Origin: Rhodococcus pseudokoreensis
GTDB taxonomy: Bacteria > Actinomycetota > Actinomycetes > Mycobacteriales > Mycobacteriaceae
Direction of reading: 5' to 3'
Assembly (NCBI RefSeq): GCF_017068395.1
Contig: NZ_CP070619.1
Location: forward strand, 5,704,001-5,768,000
DNA: 64,000 nt
The notes beneath the pieces were generated by a model, which did not search any database, was not told the DNA's origin, and saw only the letters and a list, made by a program, of their open reading frames with translations. Made by a program: the position numbers and the translations under genes. Positions within the stretch are counted from its first letter, which is position 1, and each line of letters opens with the position of its first letter. This document shows positions 52,498 through 61,949 of this stretch, one piece after another.

Positions 52498-52908
52498 ATG
52501 ACACAAATTCAGAAACCCGCCGACACCCGCAAGGTTCGATCACGTAAAGGAATCGCGGTGCTAACCCCCGGAGACGCCCCACTGACCGATGGACACTTCA
52601 CCACCGAGGAGACGGACTGGCGGCAACGTGCCGCGTGTCGCGGCGTCGACGTATCGGTGTTCTTCTCGCCCGAAGGGGAGCGCGGTCGTAACCGTACCCG
52701 GCGCGAAAGGCAGGCCCGGAACATCTGTCAGTCCTGCCTCGTGCTCGATCAGTGCCGAGATACCGCACTGGCGGCGGGTGAACCGTATGGAGTCTGGGGC
52801 GGCCTGACCGAGGCCGACCGACGAAAGGGCGCCCACCGGCTTCGACGCGGCGGCCATCGACCGATCGTCCCACTGCATCCGCGACCTGCACCCATCGGCC
52901 CTGGATAA
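52498..52908 (+). CDS. WhiB-like iron-sulfur transcription factor
   Basis: 136 residues from the ATG at 52498. The four cluster cysteines are Cys47 (AACRGVD), Cys77, Cys80 (ICQSC) and Cys86 (DQCRD), and the G-[IV]-W-G-G turn appears as GVWGG at 98-102. The C-terminal basic region RRKGAHRLRRGGHR would touch DNA. Wbl proteins bind a [4Fe-4S] cluster and the housekeeping sigma factor. The extended N-terminus (46 residues before the first Cys) is longer than in WhiB1. Accessory Wbl copies are often found on actinobacterial plasmids and phages. Target genes unknown. Confidence 0.9.
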   Translation: MTQIQKPADTRKVRSRKGIAVLTPGDAPLTDGHFTTEETDWRQRAACRGVDVSVFFSPEGERGRNRTRRERQARNICQSCLVLDQCRDTALAAGEPYGVWGGLTEADRRKGAHRLRRGGHRPIVPLHPRPAPIGPG

Positions 52909-53022
52909 CGACCACATGCACGTTAGCGCGCCGGGTCGACGACCCCCATCGCCTCGTCGACGGTCAGCGGTAAGCGCAAGTTGGAATCGATCCGGCAGCA
53001 TGTATGCGCTTCAGAGCGTGTC

Positions 53023-53150
53023 TCATGTGGGAAGTTTCTTGAAGCAGGTGAGTGCGGCGGCGAGGTGAAGGAAGCCGGCGAAGTGTTCGCCGCGGCGAAC
53101 GTAGCGGATGGTCATACGTCGATAGCCGGTGGGCCAGGCAGATGAGGCGG
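53023..53150 (-). pseudogene. C-terminal fragment of an IS5-type transposase
   Basis: The minus strand encodes RRMTIRYVRRGEHFAGFLHL and AAALTCFKKL up to a TGA at 53023. This is the usual end of an IS5-family transposase after the catalytic Glu. Next to it, agagcgtgtctca (53013-53025) resembles the terminal repeat of such elements. Nothing else of the gene is left. Confidence 0.55.
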
Positions 53151-53501
53151 CTGCGGGGCGAGGTGCCTGGTGAGGCAGATCCTTTTCCGCGCGGCCTCCC
53201 GCCGAACCGGACGTGATGGTTTCCCGATCATCCGGCTCTCCGGTGACTATCGCGTGGGCGGTGCGGACGACTGCTCAGTGTGGATGTGGTCATGGCAGGT
53301 GGTGCGAGGGTCTTGCGCCGCCATTTCACCTTGGCCTCAGCCTATTTGGGGCGCAGGTTCCGGGTATGCAGAGACCGGTTCAATTTTTGCCCCGGTCTTC
53401 ATCGGTCACTGGAAGGGTGTGCCCAAGGACACCGATACGGGACCTGTGCCGGACTGGGGAGCACGCGGTGTCGTCGTGTTCCGCTCCTCGTCATCGGACT
53501 G
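53151..53501. other. non-coding stretch, possible transposon debris
   Basis: No gene recognised. Short plus-strand frames here lack starts and family features. It lies between the IS5 fragment and the broken membrane protein gene. Confidence 0.35.
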
Positions 53502-53956
53502 ATGGCGTGGAAAGACGTCGAGCTGTCGTTTCCCGGCGTACTACTGACGGCTGTCTCATTGCTGTCGGGAGCGAGCCTGACAATCTTCGCTCAGCTGTCA
53601 TCGCTGCTGTTGAAGCTTACCGAGTGGTTCGATGACGACGACACGTCCCGTGACAGCGACAAAGATGCACTCGATGAAAGCTCAGCCACCTCATGGCCGC
53701 GACAATCGCGTGCGTCTTCGCTGCGGTGATCATCGTGGTCGGAATGGTGACGAGCAGACCCGATGAGGTCAGTCTCTCGGGAGTCGCTGCGTACGCAGCC
53801 GGTGGTATCAGTGCCTACATCGCGTTGCTGTACGTCATGCTCGTTCCGCGACTCTACTACGCCTATGTGAACGTCAACCGGCTCCGAGTAAATCTCAATG
53901 GATTTGACATCGACAACACCTCTCGGCGGATGGGAAGAGTTCGTCGTCACTGGTAG
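53502..53956 (+). pseudogene. hypothetical membrane protein, frameshifted
   Basis: Frame one encodes MAWKDVELSFPGVLLTAVSL, SGASLTIFAQLSSLLLKLTE and the acidic linker WFDDDDTSRDSDKDALDE. A shift near 53675 is needed to enter a second frame, which reads LSHLMAATIACVFAAVIIVV, then GISAYIALLYVMLVPRLYYA. Joined, the product has about three hydrophobic helices around a charged loop. I know of no named family. Either a sequencing error or a true frameshift separates the halves; alternatively the second half begins at its own ATG (53693). Confidence 0.45.
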
Positions 53957-54240
53957 TCGCCTGCCGTCCACCACATCCGAAACCCGGCGCTCACAATGGG
54001 TCGTAGGGAGCGCGGGGAAGAGGTCAACCTGAAGAGGTAGCCCGTGTGTCGTCGCTGCCAACATGATGGATAGACACGGACAAGCGGCACCTCCATCTCG
54101 TGGCACGGCTCCCATGCCGGACAATCGGCAGTAATGTCGGGATCTATCGACGAACGGCCGCAAGAGCTATCGATCCGCGGGCTTGCGAATCCTCGTGGTT
54201 GGGCGACTCCGAACGGATGCCCGCTGCAGTCTGGCGAGAG

Positions 54241-54587
54241 TTACTGCAGACCGTATTCCTCGTGGAGCTCCGGGTGACGGAGTATCCGAACGATGTCTGC
54301 GAGTACGGCGTCGCCAGTACGAACCTGGTTCTGGGTGGCGTTGGCGAGTGCGGTCACGATTGCGGCGTCTGTGTCGCCGAGGCGGGAGACGATGCGGTCA
54401 TAGAGTTGGCCGCTTGCGGTGGCAATGTGGGCGAGGTATTCGTGCGCGCATCCCGGGGGCAGAGGTCGGAAGACGAGTTTTCGAGTCCGGCGAGTACTCG
54501 GCGGAACTCGTCGCCGTCCCAGTGGTCGGGTGTGGTGCGGATCCATTCCATGAGCTCGGTATGTTCCGGGATCTGGTGGTCGCACAT
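54241..54587 (-). pseudogene. hypothetical protein, probably frameshifted
   Basis: The minus strand starts MCDHQIPEHTELMEWIRTTP and DHWDGDEFRRVLAGLENSSS; a shift near 54470 then gives HEYLAHIATASGQLYDRIVS and LANATQNQVRTGDAVLADIV, stopping at 54241. Both pieces look like coding helices. No family recognised. It overlaps, on the other strand, the lost 5' part of the PucR-type gene, so it may have arrived by insertion. Confidence 0.35.
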
Positions 54588-54599
54588 CTCGCGGACCTC

Positions 54600-55769
54600 A
54601 GCATCCGGGGCTGCGGCCAGCAGGTCGGCGACTCGAAACCTCGCACTTGCGCAATCGTTGGACGTTCACCGCCGGTTGACCGGCGCCAGCGCTCAGGGCG
54701 TCGGAATTGCCGGAATCGCAGAGATTCTCGCGGACCTGCTGGACGTCCCGTTGACCGTCGAATCCACCGTTGCGGGCGTCGACTCCGTCGTGATCGGTGA
54801 CGCGCGATCGTCGGATGCGACGACGTATCCGATCCGCGCCGGCGAGGAGGTTGTCGGATCGCTGACTGTGTACGGGCCGGGGAACCCGAGTTCGTATCGA
54901 CTGCAGGCGATCGAGCACGGCACCACGGTACTGGCCCTGGAATCGGTCAAGCTTCGCTCCCAGTGGGAGATCGAGGACCGCGTGTCGGCCGATCTGCTGG
55001 GAGACATCCTGGATCACGAGATCACGCCGGGCATTCGGCGGCGAGCGGCCCGCCTCGGTGTCGATGTCACCGAGGACTGCCGGGTCGTGGTGTTCGGCGC
55101 GCGCGGCCGGAGTTCGACCGACATCGCGGGCGTAGCATCGTCGATTGTCAGACGCCACGGGATCGGCGGACTTCTGCTCACCAGCCGCGCAGGCACTCTC
55201 GTCGTGGCTGTTCCCGGTGGCAGGGACGACACTGTCGATCGAGTGGTGCGCGTCGTTCACGCGGGGCTGCGCGACGAAGGTTTCGAGCCCGTCGTCGGGA
55301 TCGGTCCCCGTGCGAATCTCATGTTTCTGCAACCGCGTGTGTCAAGCTCGCACTGCGCGGTGGCTACCGCTCACAGCGGCTGGACGTCGACGCCGTGGTG
55401 TACGACGAACTCGGTCCGTTGCGCTTTCTGCTCGATGCGACCGACGTGGCGCAGACGGAGCGGATGGTGCTGGCGCAGCTACGTCCGGTGATGGACCATG
55501 ACGCCGGCCGTGCGGCGCAACTGCTCCCCACGCTGTTGGCGTTCGTCCTTGCCGACGGGCACTACGACCGCACTGCGGAAGCACTGTTCATCGGCAAGAC
55601 GACGTTGAAATACCGCCTGGGAAAGATGGCCGAACGTTTCGGGATCGATGCCAAGAACGCGGACACCCGCTTCGAACTCAGGCTTGCGTTCGAGTTGCTG
55701 GCGTTGATCGAAACGCGTCGTGAATCCGATCAGTGGGACAACGGTCCGGTGAGGCCCCACCTCCACTAG
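54600..55769 (+). pseudogene. PucR/CdaR-type regulator, 5' truncated and frameshifted
   Basis: The first frame has GIAGIAEILADLLDVPLTVE, a weak GAF-like or PucR ligand segment, then LGDILDHEITPGIRRRAARL and LLTSRAGTLVVAVPGGRDD, the CdaR GGDEF-like domain, up to GIGPRANLM. Near 55335-55350 the frame shifts; the next reads DVDAVVYDELGPLRFLLDAT and ends with the PucR C-terminal helix-turn-helix (RTAEALFIGKTTLKYRLGKM). The N-terminal start is missing, as upstream sequence belongs to an unrelated minus-strand gene. Probably inactive. If the frameshift is a sequencing error it might still make a truncated regulator. Confidence 0.65.
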
Positions 55770-55931
55770 ATCCGGCCGCGACACGTCGCGGGAGTAAGAC
55801 AAGCGGTACGTAGATCGTCGGTCAGGGTCGGACTTTGGCGATCTCAGCGGTGTGGTGGTCCGTCACCTTCTCTCGACCACGTCACCTGAGCGCTGGATGT
55901 CTTGCCGATCCTACGTTGCTTGACGTGGTGC

Positions 55932-56687
55932 CTAGCCCTGTTGGAGTTGGGCTGAGATCATCTTTGCCGTGTCTTTCGTTGCCACCAAAAGGCCGTCGAG
56001 GCGACCGACGAATCGACTGCTGGGACCGGCGATGGTGAGAGCCGCTACGACCTGTCCGAAATCGAAGATCGGGGCGGACACGGCGTAGAGGTCGGGAAGT
56101 GTCTCTGCTCGGTTGATCGCACCACCTTGTTCGGTGACCGCGCGCAATTCGTCGCGAACCTGCTGACGTTTCGCTTCATCGGCGAAATGAGCGGCTATGT
56201 AGTTCTCGCGAGACCGCTCACCCATGTGGGCAAGGAAGCACTTTCCGGCGCTGGTGGGATAGAGCGGTCTGCGGACGCGGAGCGTGGGGCTGTACCGAAT
56301 CGGTTGGGTTGATTCGATGGCATCGGTGTATACGACCGATTCCCCGATCAGCGAGACTAGGGTGACGGTTTCATCGAACTCCGTGTGCAGTCTCTCCATG
56401 CCGGCTCGAGCGGCTCGCTCGAGGTTGGGGCGTGCGCCGAGCAGAGCCCGGACGGCGGGGCCGATGACGTAGTTGCCGCCATCGTCCCGTAGGTACCCAT
56501 TCGCAACCAATCCCTTGACCAGAGCATGAACGGATGAGTGGGGGGCGTCGAGTTCTGCCGAGATTTCGGAGAGTCGCACACCGCGATCATTGCAGGCCGC
56601 TAGTTCAAGGATCCGCGTGACGCGGGACACCGTGCGGTGTTCCTTTGCATCGCCGTAGGTCGGTTCGAGCGCTGTCATCCTGGTCAT
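55932..56687 (-). CDS. IclR-family transcriptional regulator
   Basis: 251 residues. The N-terminal winged helix spans about 18-75: SRVTRILELAACNDRGVRLS, EISAELDAPHSSVHALVKGL and NGYLRDDGGNYVIG. The C-terminal effector domain has RRPLYPTSAGKCFLAHM, the typical G-K-x-x-L-A helix, and LYAVSAPIFDFGQVVAALTI. IclR proteins sense aromatic or organic acids and often repress or activate the adjacent catabolic genes. It lies 87 bp downstream of the MHS transporter gene on the same strand. The three related palindromes between 58199 and 58378 are its likely sites. Confidence 0.92.
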   Translation of the reverse strand: MTRMTALEPTYGDAKEHRTVSRVTRILELAACNDRGVRLSEISAELDAPHSSVHALVKGLVANGYLRDDGGNYVIGPAVRALLGARPNLERAARAGMERLHTEFDETVTLVSLIGESVVYTDAIESTQPIRYSPTLRVRRPLYPTSAGKCFLAHMGERSRENYIAAHFADEAKRQQVRDELRAVTEQGGAINRAETLPDLYAVSAPIFDFGQVVAALTIAGPSSRFVGRLDGLLVATKDTAKMISAQLQQG

Positions 56688-56774
56688 CCTGTCGACTACT
56701 TCGTTGTTTACGGATTCACAGTACGTCCATCGGCCGAGGAAGAACGACCGCGCGCAAGGGGAGGGATCCTGGCG

Positions 56775-58124
56775 TTACTGATGACCGTGGTCTTCTGGTG
56801 TGCTGTCAAGAGTTCGTGCGTTCACCCGTCGTTGCTGGTCGAACAGGCATCCGACGGCGATGAAGGCAGCCCCGATCAGGAAGAGGGTGGACACTCCCCA
56901 CGTTGCGTGGTCAGAGGACATGGTGACCATCGTCAGCGCGCCCAGGGGCGCCAACGCTCCCGCGACGGCTCCGGAAACTTCTCGTCCGGTACCCAGCCCT
57001 GAGGTTCGTACTTTCGCGGGGAACTGGCGGGCGAGGAAGGACCCTGAGGCCGCGAGCATGGCAGGAACTGCGAATCCGGTGGTCAGGATAAGCGCACACC
57101 AAATGTAGACAGGCTTTCCTGAGTCCAGGAGCCAGAAGAACGGGAAGGCCATTGCAGCGGTCCCGGCGGCCCCGAAATAGATTACTCGGACAGCATCCAC
57201 TCGGTCGCATAGGCGACCGGCCAGAGGAGCGATCACGATGGCGCAACCGCTGGCCAGCATGATGCCGACTGCGCCGACATTCGCTGCTAAATCACGGAAT
57301 TCGGTGAGATAGGACAGTGAGAATGTCTTGAAGGTGTAGCTCACACCGTTGTACCCGAAGGTGATCGCCATGACGACGGCAAGACCACGCCAGTCGGACT
57401 TGAACAATTCGCGTAGCGGGTTTGCCTTCGGTTGCTCCTGAACCGTGGAGGCGACTTGCTCGAAATCGGGAGTTTCAGGCATTTGCCGGCGAATCCAGAA
57501 GCCGAAGACAACGAGAATGAGGCTCGCAAGGAAGGGGATCCGCCAAGCCCAGGACTGCAACAGTTCTCGGTCGAGGCTGGTGAGTCCAGCGACAGCCATA
57601 GCGGAGGCGAACAATCCGATGTTCACGCCGAATGCAGTCCATGCGCCCTGGCGTCCACGCGATCCAGGACTCGCATGCTCGTAAGCCACGGCCATCGCAC
57701 TGCCTACTTCGGCCCCGGCGCCGAGTCCCTGCAGGATGCGGAAAAGTACCAGTAGGACCGGCGCGAGAATCCCGATTGAGGCGTATGCGGGGATCAGGCC
57801 GATCAGTACCGAGGATCCGCCCATGAGCAGGAACGAGATGGACAACACTTTCTTGCGCCCGATCTTGTCTCCGAGGACGCCGAAGAGGATGCCACCGACC
57901 GGGCGTGCCAGGAATCCCACGGCGAAAGTGGCAAACGCTGCAAGGGTCGCGGTCGCTGAATTGTCGGATGGAAAAAAGATCGGGCCAAAGACGAGTGCTG
58001 CCATCGAGGCATAGAGATAGAAGTCGAACCACTCGAGTGCGGAGCCGACTACAACGGCCTGACGAACCTTCCTCAGCGTTATCGGCGGTGTGTCAACCGT
58101 GGACTCGGTCATTTGTTCGGTCAC
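56775..58124 (-). CDS. MFS transporter, MHS (metabolite:H+ symporter) family
   Basis: 449 residues with twelve predicted membrane segments. The start VVVGSALEWFDFYLYASMAA is the MHS signature, followed by the loop VGGILFGVLGDKIGRKKVL, LIPAYASIGILAPVLLVLFR and LQGLGAGAEVGSAMAVAYEH. Such proteins import shikimate, proline/betaine, alpha-ketoglutarate or aromatic acids with protons. It faces the CoA-transferase at 58393 across the operator region and is probably its substrate importer. The Glu/Asp pattern in helix one is intact. Confidence 0.92.
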   Translation of the reverse strand: MTEQMTESTVDTPPITLRKVRQAVVVGSALEWFDFYLYASMAALVFGPIFFPSDNSATATLAAFATFAVGFLARPVGGILFGVLGDKIGRKKVLSISFLLMGGSSVLIGLIPAYASIGILAPVLLVLFRILQGLGAGAEVGSAMAVAYEHASPGSRGRQGAWTAFGVNIGLFASAMAVAGLTSLDRELLQSWAWRIPFLASLILVVFGFWIRRQMPETPDFEQVASTVQEQPKANPLRELFKSDWRGLAVVMAITFGYNGVSYTFKTFSLSYLTEFRDLAANVGAVGIMLASGCAIVIAPLAGRLCDRVDAVRVIYFGAAGTAAMAFPFFWLLDSGKPVYIWCALILTTGFAVPAMLAASGSFLARQFPAKVRTSGLGTGREVSGAVAGALAPLGALTMVTMSSDHATWGVSTLFLIGAAFIAVGCLFDQQRRVNARTLDSTPEDHGHQ

Positions 58125-58198
58125 GTCGATTCCTTCTCGCGTCTCTCATTCGCTGGACCGACTGGTCGGAGCGGGGATGAGTGATGGGGGATGTGGGG

Positions 58199-58214
58199 TT
58201 TCCTATTTAGGAAA
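58199..58214. promoter_or_regulatory. operator-like palindrome TTTCCTA-TT-TAGGAAA
   Basis: Perfect 16-bp palindrome, 75 bp upstream of the MHS transporter start. Its core TATTTA matches the two sites that follow. Confidence 0.5.
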
Positions 58215-58218
58215 GACA

Positions 58219-58234
58219 TGTCATATTTAAGACA
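58219..58234. promoter_or_regulatory. operator-like site TGTCATATTTAAGACA
   Basis: Outer TGTC/GACA arms around a TATTTA core, 4 bp from the preceding palindrome. It is 14 of 16 identical to the site at 58363. Confidence 0.55.
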
Positions 58235-58362
58235 CGCTGCTAGCGTACGTAGTGGTCCAAGTCACGTCAACCCCCACCGCCTGCCGGCCGGCGCTCGTCG
58301 AAGTGGGGTTGACATCGGACCGAGCGTCGCGCAAGAGTGACTCACATATATACGAAGTCCAA

Positions 58363-58378
58363 TGTCGTATTTAGGACA
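58363..58378. promoter_or_regulatory. operator-like site TGTCGTATTTAGGACA
   Basis: The same pattern as at 58219, placed 14 bp before the GTG start of the CoA-transferase and directly before its ribosome site. Binding here would block the plus-strand gene; binding at 58199-58234 would act on the transporter. The IclR protein encoded nearby is the likely ligand. Confidence 0.55.
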
Positions 58379-58392
58379 AAAGGAGGGGTTCT

Positions 58393-59631
58393 GTGAACTC
58401 CCATATCGCCGATGGTGGCAGTCTCGCGGGACTGCGCGTTCTCGATCTTTCGCGGATTCTTGCCGGGCCTCTGTGCGCCCAGATGTTGGGTGACCACGGT
58501 GCCGAGGTCGTGAAGGTCGAGCCGCCGGCAGAGGATGGAACTCGGGTCTGGGGTCCGCCCTTCGTTCGGGACGGGACCAGTGCATACTTCGGGGCCATCA
58601 ACCGAAACAAATCGAACATTTGTCTGGATCTAGCTACCGCAGACGGCCAGCGAGTCCTCGACGATCTACTTGCCGACGCTGACGTGGTGGTCGAGAACTT
58701 CAAGGCGGGAACCCTTGCCAAGTGGGGGTTTTCCGATGAGGTTCTGCGCGACCGTTATCCGCGTCTGATCCACTGCCGAATAACAGGATTCGGTATCGAT
58801 GGACCCATGGGCGGGATGCCCGGCTACGATGCCGTCGTCCAGGCATACAGCGGTCTGATGAGCGTCAACGGTGAACCCGACCGACCCGGCGTGCGGGTGG
58901 GCGTACCAATCGTCGACATGGTCACCGGGATCTACGCCTTCTGTGGGATTCTCCTGGCGCTCAACGATCGGTACCGTAGCGGGCTGGGGCAGCTCGTCGA
59001 TTGCACTCTGCTCGATACGGCGATCTCGCTGCTGCATCCGCACGCAGCTTCCCACCTGACCGATGGGCGTACGCCACAGCGTACGGGCTCAGCCCATCCC
59101 ACGGTGGCCCCGTATGACACCTTCGACGCTCGCGATGGCCAAATCTTCGTGGGTGTGGGAAACGATCGCCAGTTCCACGACTTTACTTCACTTCTCGGTA
59201 TCCCAGAGGTTGCACGAGACCCTCGGTTTACTGACAATGTCAGTCGAATCCGGCACCTTGCCACGTTGCGGTCATTGCTCGCCGATCGAATTGCTCGACA
59301 TGATCGGTACGAACTTGCAGAAAATCTGCTTGCTCGTGGTGTGCCGGCCGCCGCGGTTCGTGACATAGCCGAGGCCATCCGTGACCCTCAGGTGCAGCAT
59401 CGAAAGATGGTCGTCGACAAGGGCGATTATTGCGGGATCGGCATACCGATCAAGCTCGATCGCACTCCGGGGAGTATTCGCCAGACCCCCAGAGACCAAG
59501 GTGCAGACACTCGTCGGATCTTGTCGAACCTCGGATACAGCTCCACGCAGATTGAAGCTCTCATCGCAGCAGATACTGCCCGTGAGCACAGTGATGGCGT
59601 CGAATTGGGCGCGACTGCAGGCGTTTTGTAG
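58393..59631 (+). CDS. family III CoA-transferase (CaiB/BaiF)
   Basis: 412 residues; GTG start at 58393 after AAAAGGAGGGG, a strong ribosome site. Family block GLRVLDLSRILAGPLCAQML, catalytic Asp175 in VPIVDMVTG, and IAEAIRDPQVQHRKMV in the small domain. It should activate an acid by taking CoA from succinyl-CoA or another acyl-CoA. Regulated, with the MHS transporter, by the three-palindrome region. The enoyl-CoA hydratase gene starts 105 bp after it. Confidence 0.9.
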   Translation: MNSHIADGGSLAGLRVLDLSRILAGPLCAQMLGDHGAEVVKVEPPAEDGTRVWGPPFVRDGTSAYFGAINRNKSNICLDLATADGQRVLDDLLADADVVVENFKAGTLAKWGFSDEVLRDRYPRLIHCRITGFGIDGPMGGMPGYDAVVQAYSGLMSVNGEPDRPGVRVGVPIVDMVTGIYAFCGILLALNDRYRSGLGQLVDCTLLDTAISLLHPHAASHLTDGRTPQRTGSAHPTVAPYDTFDARDGQIFVGVGNDRQFHDFTSLLGIPEVARDPRFTDNVSRIRHLATLRSLLADRIARHDRYELAENLLARGVPAAAVRDIAEAIRDPQVQHRKMVVDKGDYCGIGIPIKLDRTPGSIRQTPRDQGADTRRILSNLGYSSTQIEALIAADTAREHSDGVELGATAGVL

Positions 59632-59736
59632 ATCTACCGCATCAAGTCGGGAAATGCCCGCGCCGGCTCGTTCGTCGACGGCGCAGTGAGAGCAGCGCCT
59701 CAGCCCTGTTCGAACAGCACTTTGAAAGGATTGAAC

Positions 59737-60516
59737 ATGACGCGCTCTGTACGGTACGAAGTCGACAAGAATGTCGCCGTCCTCACCCTGGACAGCCCGG
59801 CAACCCGCAATGCGTTATCGGACGAGATGTTGGACGAACTCCTCGCTGCGCTCGAACGCGCACGCGACAATGACGGCGTGCGTGTAGTCGTCCTCGCGTC
59901 GTCACACGAGAGAGTATTCTCGGCGGGCGGGGATCTCAAGGCGTTCGCGAGTGGCACCCCCACAATTACGAAATATGCAGGTCTGGATCGCTTTCCGCGC
60001 CTCTATCAGATGATCGGGGGCCTCGGGAAGCCAGTGATATGCGCGGTTGGGGGTGACGCGCTGGCGGGCGCGTTCGGTCTCGCCCTTTCCTGCGACTTCG
60101 TCCTTGCCAAGGAGTCGGCGAACTTCGGTTGTCCGGAGATCAATGTCGGAGTGTTTCCCTTCATGATTTCCGCCCTCATCTACCGGAACGTCGCACGGAT
60201 CAAAGCGAACGAACTGATGATGTGCGGCGAGAAGATCACTGCAGTTGAGGCGCTCGAACTGGGATTCGTGAACCGTGTAATCCCGGACGCGGACTTCGAT
60301 GCAGAAGTCCGCACCTGGGCGGAGCGGCTCGCGGGCAAGTCGCCCCTTCTCATGCGTCTCGGAAAGGATGCAATAAACAAGACGCGCGACATGTCGTTGC
60401 CGGACGCATTAGCAGCGTTGCAGTCGCAACTTGCCCTCGCATTTGCCACCGACGATGTCCGGGAAGGTGTCACCGCATTCCTCGAGAAGCGGCCCCCCGT
60501 GTGGGGAATGAAATGA
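59737..60516 (+). CDS. enoyl-CoA hydratase/isomerase family protein
   Basis: 259 residues from the ATG at 59737 (GAAAGGA upstream). The crotonase fold is clear: VAVLTLDSPATRNALSDEML, FSAGGDLKAFASG (the oxyanion-hole GGD), and AVGGDALAGAFGLALSCDFV with FGCPEINVGVFP. The two usual Glu residues of hydratases are not both obvious: the GCPEINVGVFP segment supplies one, the other place has Ala/Gly. So isomerase, hydrolase or lyase activity is also possible. It acts with the CoA-transferase on an imported acid. Confidence 0.85.
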   Translation: MTRSVRYEVDKNVAVLTLDSPATRNALSDEMLDELLAALERARDNDGVRVVVLASSHERVFSAGGDLKAFASGTPTITKYAGLDRFPRLYQMIGGLGKPVICAVGGDALAGAFGLALSCDFVLAKESANFGCPEINVGVFPFMISALIYRNVARIKANELMMCGEKITAVEALELGFVNRVIPDADFDAEVRTWAERLAGKSPLLMRLGKDAINKTRDMSLPDALAALQSQLALAFATDDVREGVTAFLEKRPPVWGMK

Positions 60517-60782
60517 CTCGGGGTGAACATCGCGCCGGTGAGGAGCAGTGGCAGCGGGACACTGGTCGATAAGGTTATCCCCAAGCAGTGCAAGCGAATT
60601 GATACGAGGATGGCTCCACCTGTGTCGAAGTGGTCGGCCCAGCGTGTGATGTCGATGGCCTGAATTGCTTTTGGCGCTCGCGCCCTTGATTTGGCATCAA
60701 CATATTCTCTTGGCTCTAAAAATTTTGAGTCCAAACCTTTATCACTGTATTTCAAACGGAACCAACGACGACGGGACGTGCT

Positions 60783-61949
60783 GTGGACTTTGATCTGACC
60801 GAGGATCAGGCGACGATCCGAGATGCGGTGCGAGAGCTCGCGGGCAAGTTCGACGAGCAGTACTGGGTGGAAAAGGACAGCGCGCACGAATTCCCCACCG
60901 AGTTCTACGACGCGTTCGCCAAGGGCGGCTGGCTGGGCATCACCACGCCCGAGGCGTACGGCGGGCACGGTATGGGCATCACCGAGGCCTCGATCCTGCT
61001 GGAGGAAGTCGCCGCGTCCGGTGCGGGCATGAACGGCGCGAGTTCGATGCACCTGTCGATCTTCGGGATGCACCCGGTGATCGTGCACGGCTCCGAGGAA
61101 CTCAAGCAGCGCACGCTCCCGCGGATCGTGGATGGCGACCTGCACGTCTGCTTCGGTGTCACCGAGCCCGGCGCCGGCCTCGACACCACCAAGATCACCA
61201 CGTTCGCGCGACGCGAGGGTGACAAGTACATCGTCAACGGCCGTAAGGTCTGGATCTCGAAGGCGATGGAGTCGGAGAAGATCCTGCTTCTCACCCGCAC
61301 CACGAAGTTCGAGGACGCGAAGAAGAAGACGGACGGTCTGACACTCTTCCTCACCGACCTGGACCGCTCGAAGATCGACATCCGCCCGATCAAGAAGATG
61401 GGGCGTAACGCGGTCACGTCGAACGAACTGTTCATCGACAACCTCGAGATCCCCGTCGAGGACCGCGTCGGCGAGGAAGGCAAGGGCTTCAGGTACATCC
61501 TCGACGGCCTCAACCCGGAGCGGATGCTCGTCGCCTCGGAGGCCCTCGGCATCGGCCGGGCCGCGCTGCGCCGGGGCGTCCAGTACGCCAACGAACGTGA
61601 GGTATTCGGCCGCCCCATCGGCATGAATCAGGGACTGCAGTTCCCGCTCGCCGATTCGCTCGCCCGACTCGACGCCGCGGAACTCATCCTGCGCAAGGCG
61701 ACGTGGCTCTACGACAACGGGAAGCCCTGCGCCCGCGAGGCCAACATGGCCAAATATCTTTGCGCCGACGCCGGTTTCCAGGCCGCGGACCGCGCCCTGC
61801 AGACTCACGGCGGCATGGGCTACTCGGAGGAGTACCACGTGGCTCGCTACTTCCGTGAAGCCCGCCTGACCAAGATCGCTCCGCTCAGCCAGGAGATGGT
61901 TCTCAACTACCTCGGCGAGCACGTCCTCGGCCTTCCGAGAAGTTACTGA
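60783..61949 (+). CDS. acyl-CoA dehydrogenase
   Basis: 388 residues from a GTG at 60783. FGVTEPGAGLD at 124-134 is the flavin motif; VNGRKVWISKAMESEKILLL and FGRPIGMNQGLQFPLADSLA follow. Glu246 in LNPERMLVAS stands in the isovaleryl-CoA-dehydrogenase position and the C-terminal loop reads TKIAPLSQEMVLNYLGEHV, as in the enzyme at 3909. Branched or isoprenoid substrate is plausible. Codon use is more GC-rich and regular than in the upstream genes. Its stop shares a base with the next ATG (TGATG), and HMG-CoA lyase follows, as in leucine/isovalerate or terpenoid breakdown. Confidence 0.92.
   Translation: MDFDLTEDQATIRDAVRELAGKFDEQYWVEKDSAHEFPTEFYDAFAKGGWLGITTPEAYGGHGMGITEASILLEEVAASGAGMNGASSMHLSIFGMHPVIVHGSEELKQRTLPRIVDGDLHVCFGVTEPGAGLDTTKITTFARREGDKYIVNGRKVWISKAMESEKILLLTRTTKFEDAKKKTDGLTLFLTDLDRSKIDIRPIKKMGRNAVTSNELFIDNLEIPVEDRVGEEGKGFRYILDGLNPERMLVASEALGIGRAALRRGVQYANEREVFGRPIGMNQGLQFPLADSLARLDAAELILRKATWLYDNGKPCAREANMAKYLCADAGFQAADRALQTHGGMGYSEEYHVARYFREARLTKIAPLSQEMVLNYLGEHVLGLPRSY

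Noticed and set aside
60180..61922. A 580-codon open frame on the minus strand
   Set aside because: It is antisense to the acyl-CoA dehydrogenase and part of the enoyl-CoA hydratase gene; no motifs, strong Glu/Val/Arg bias typical of shadow frames.
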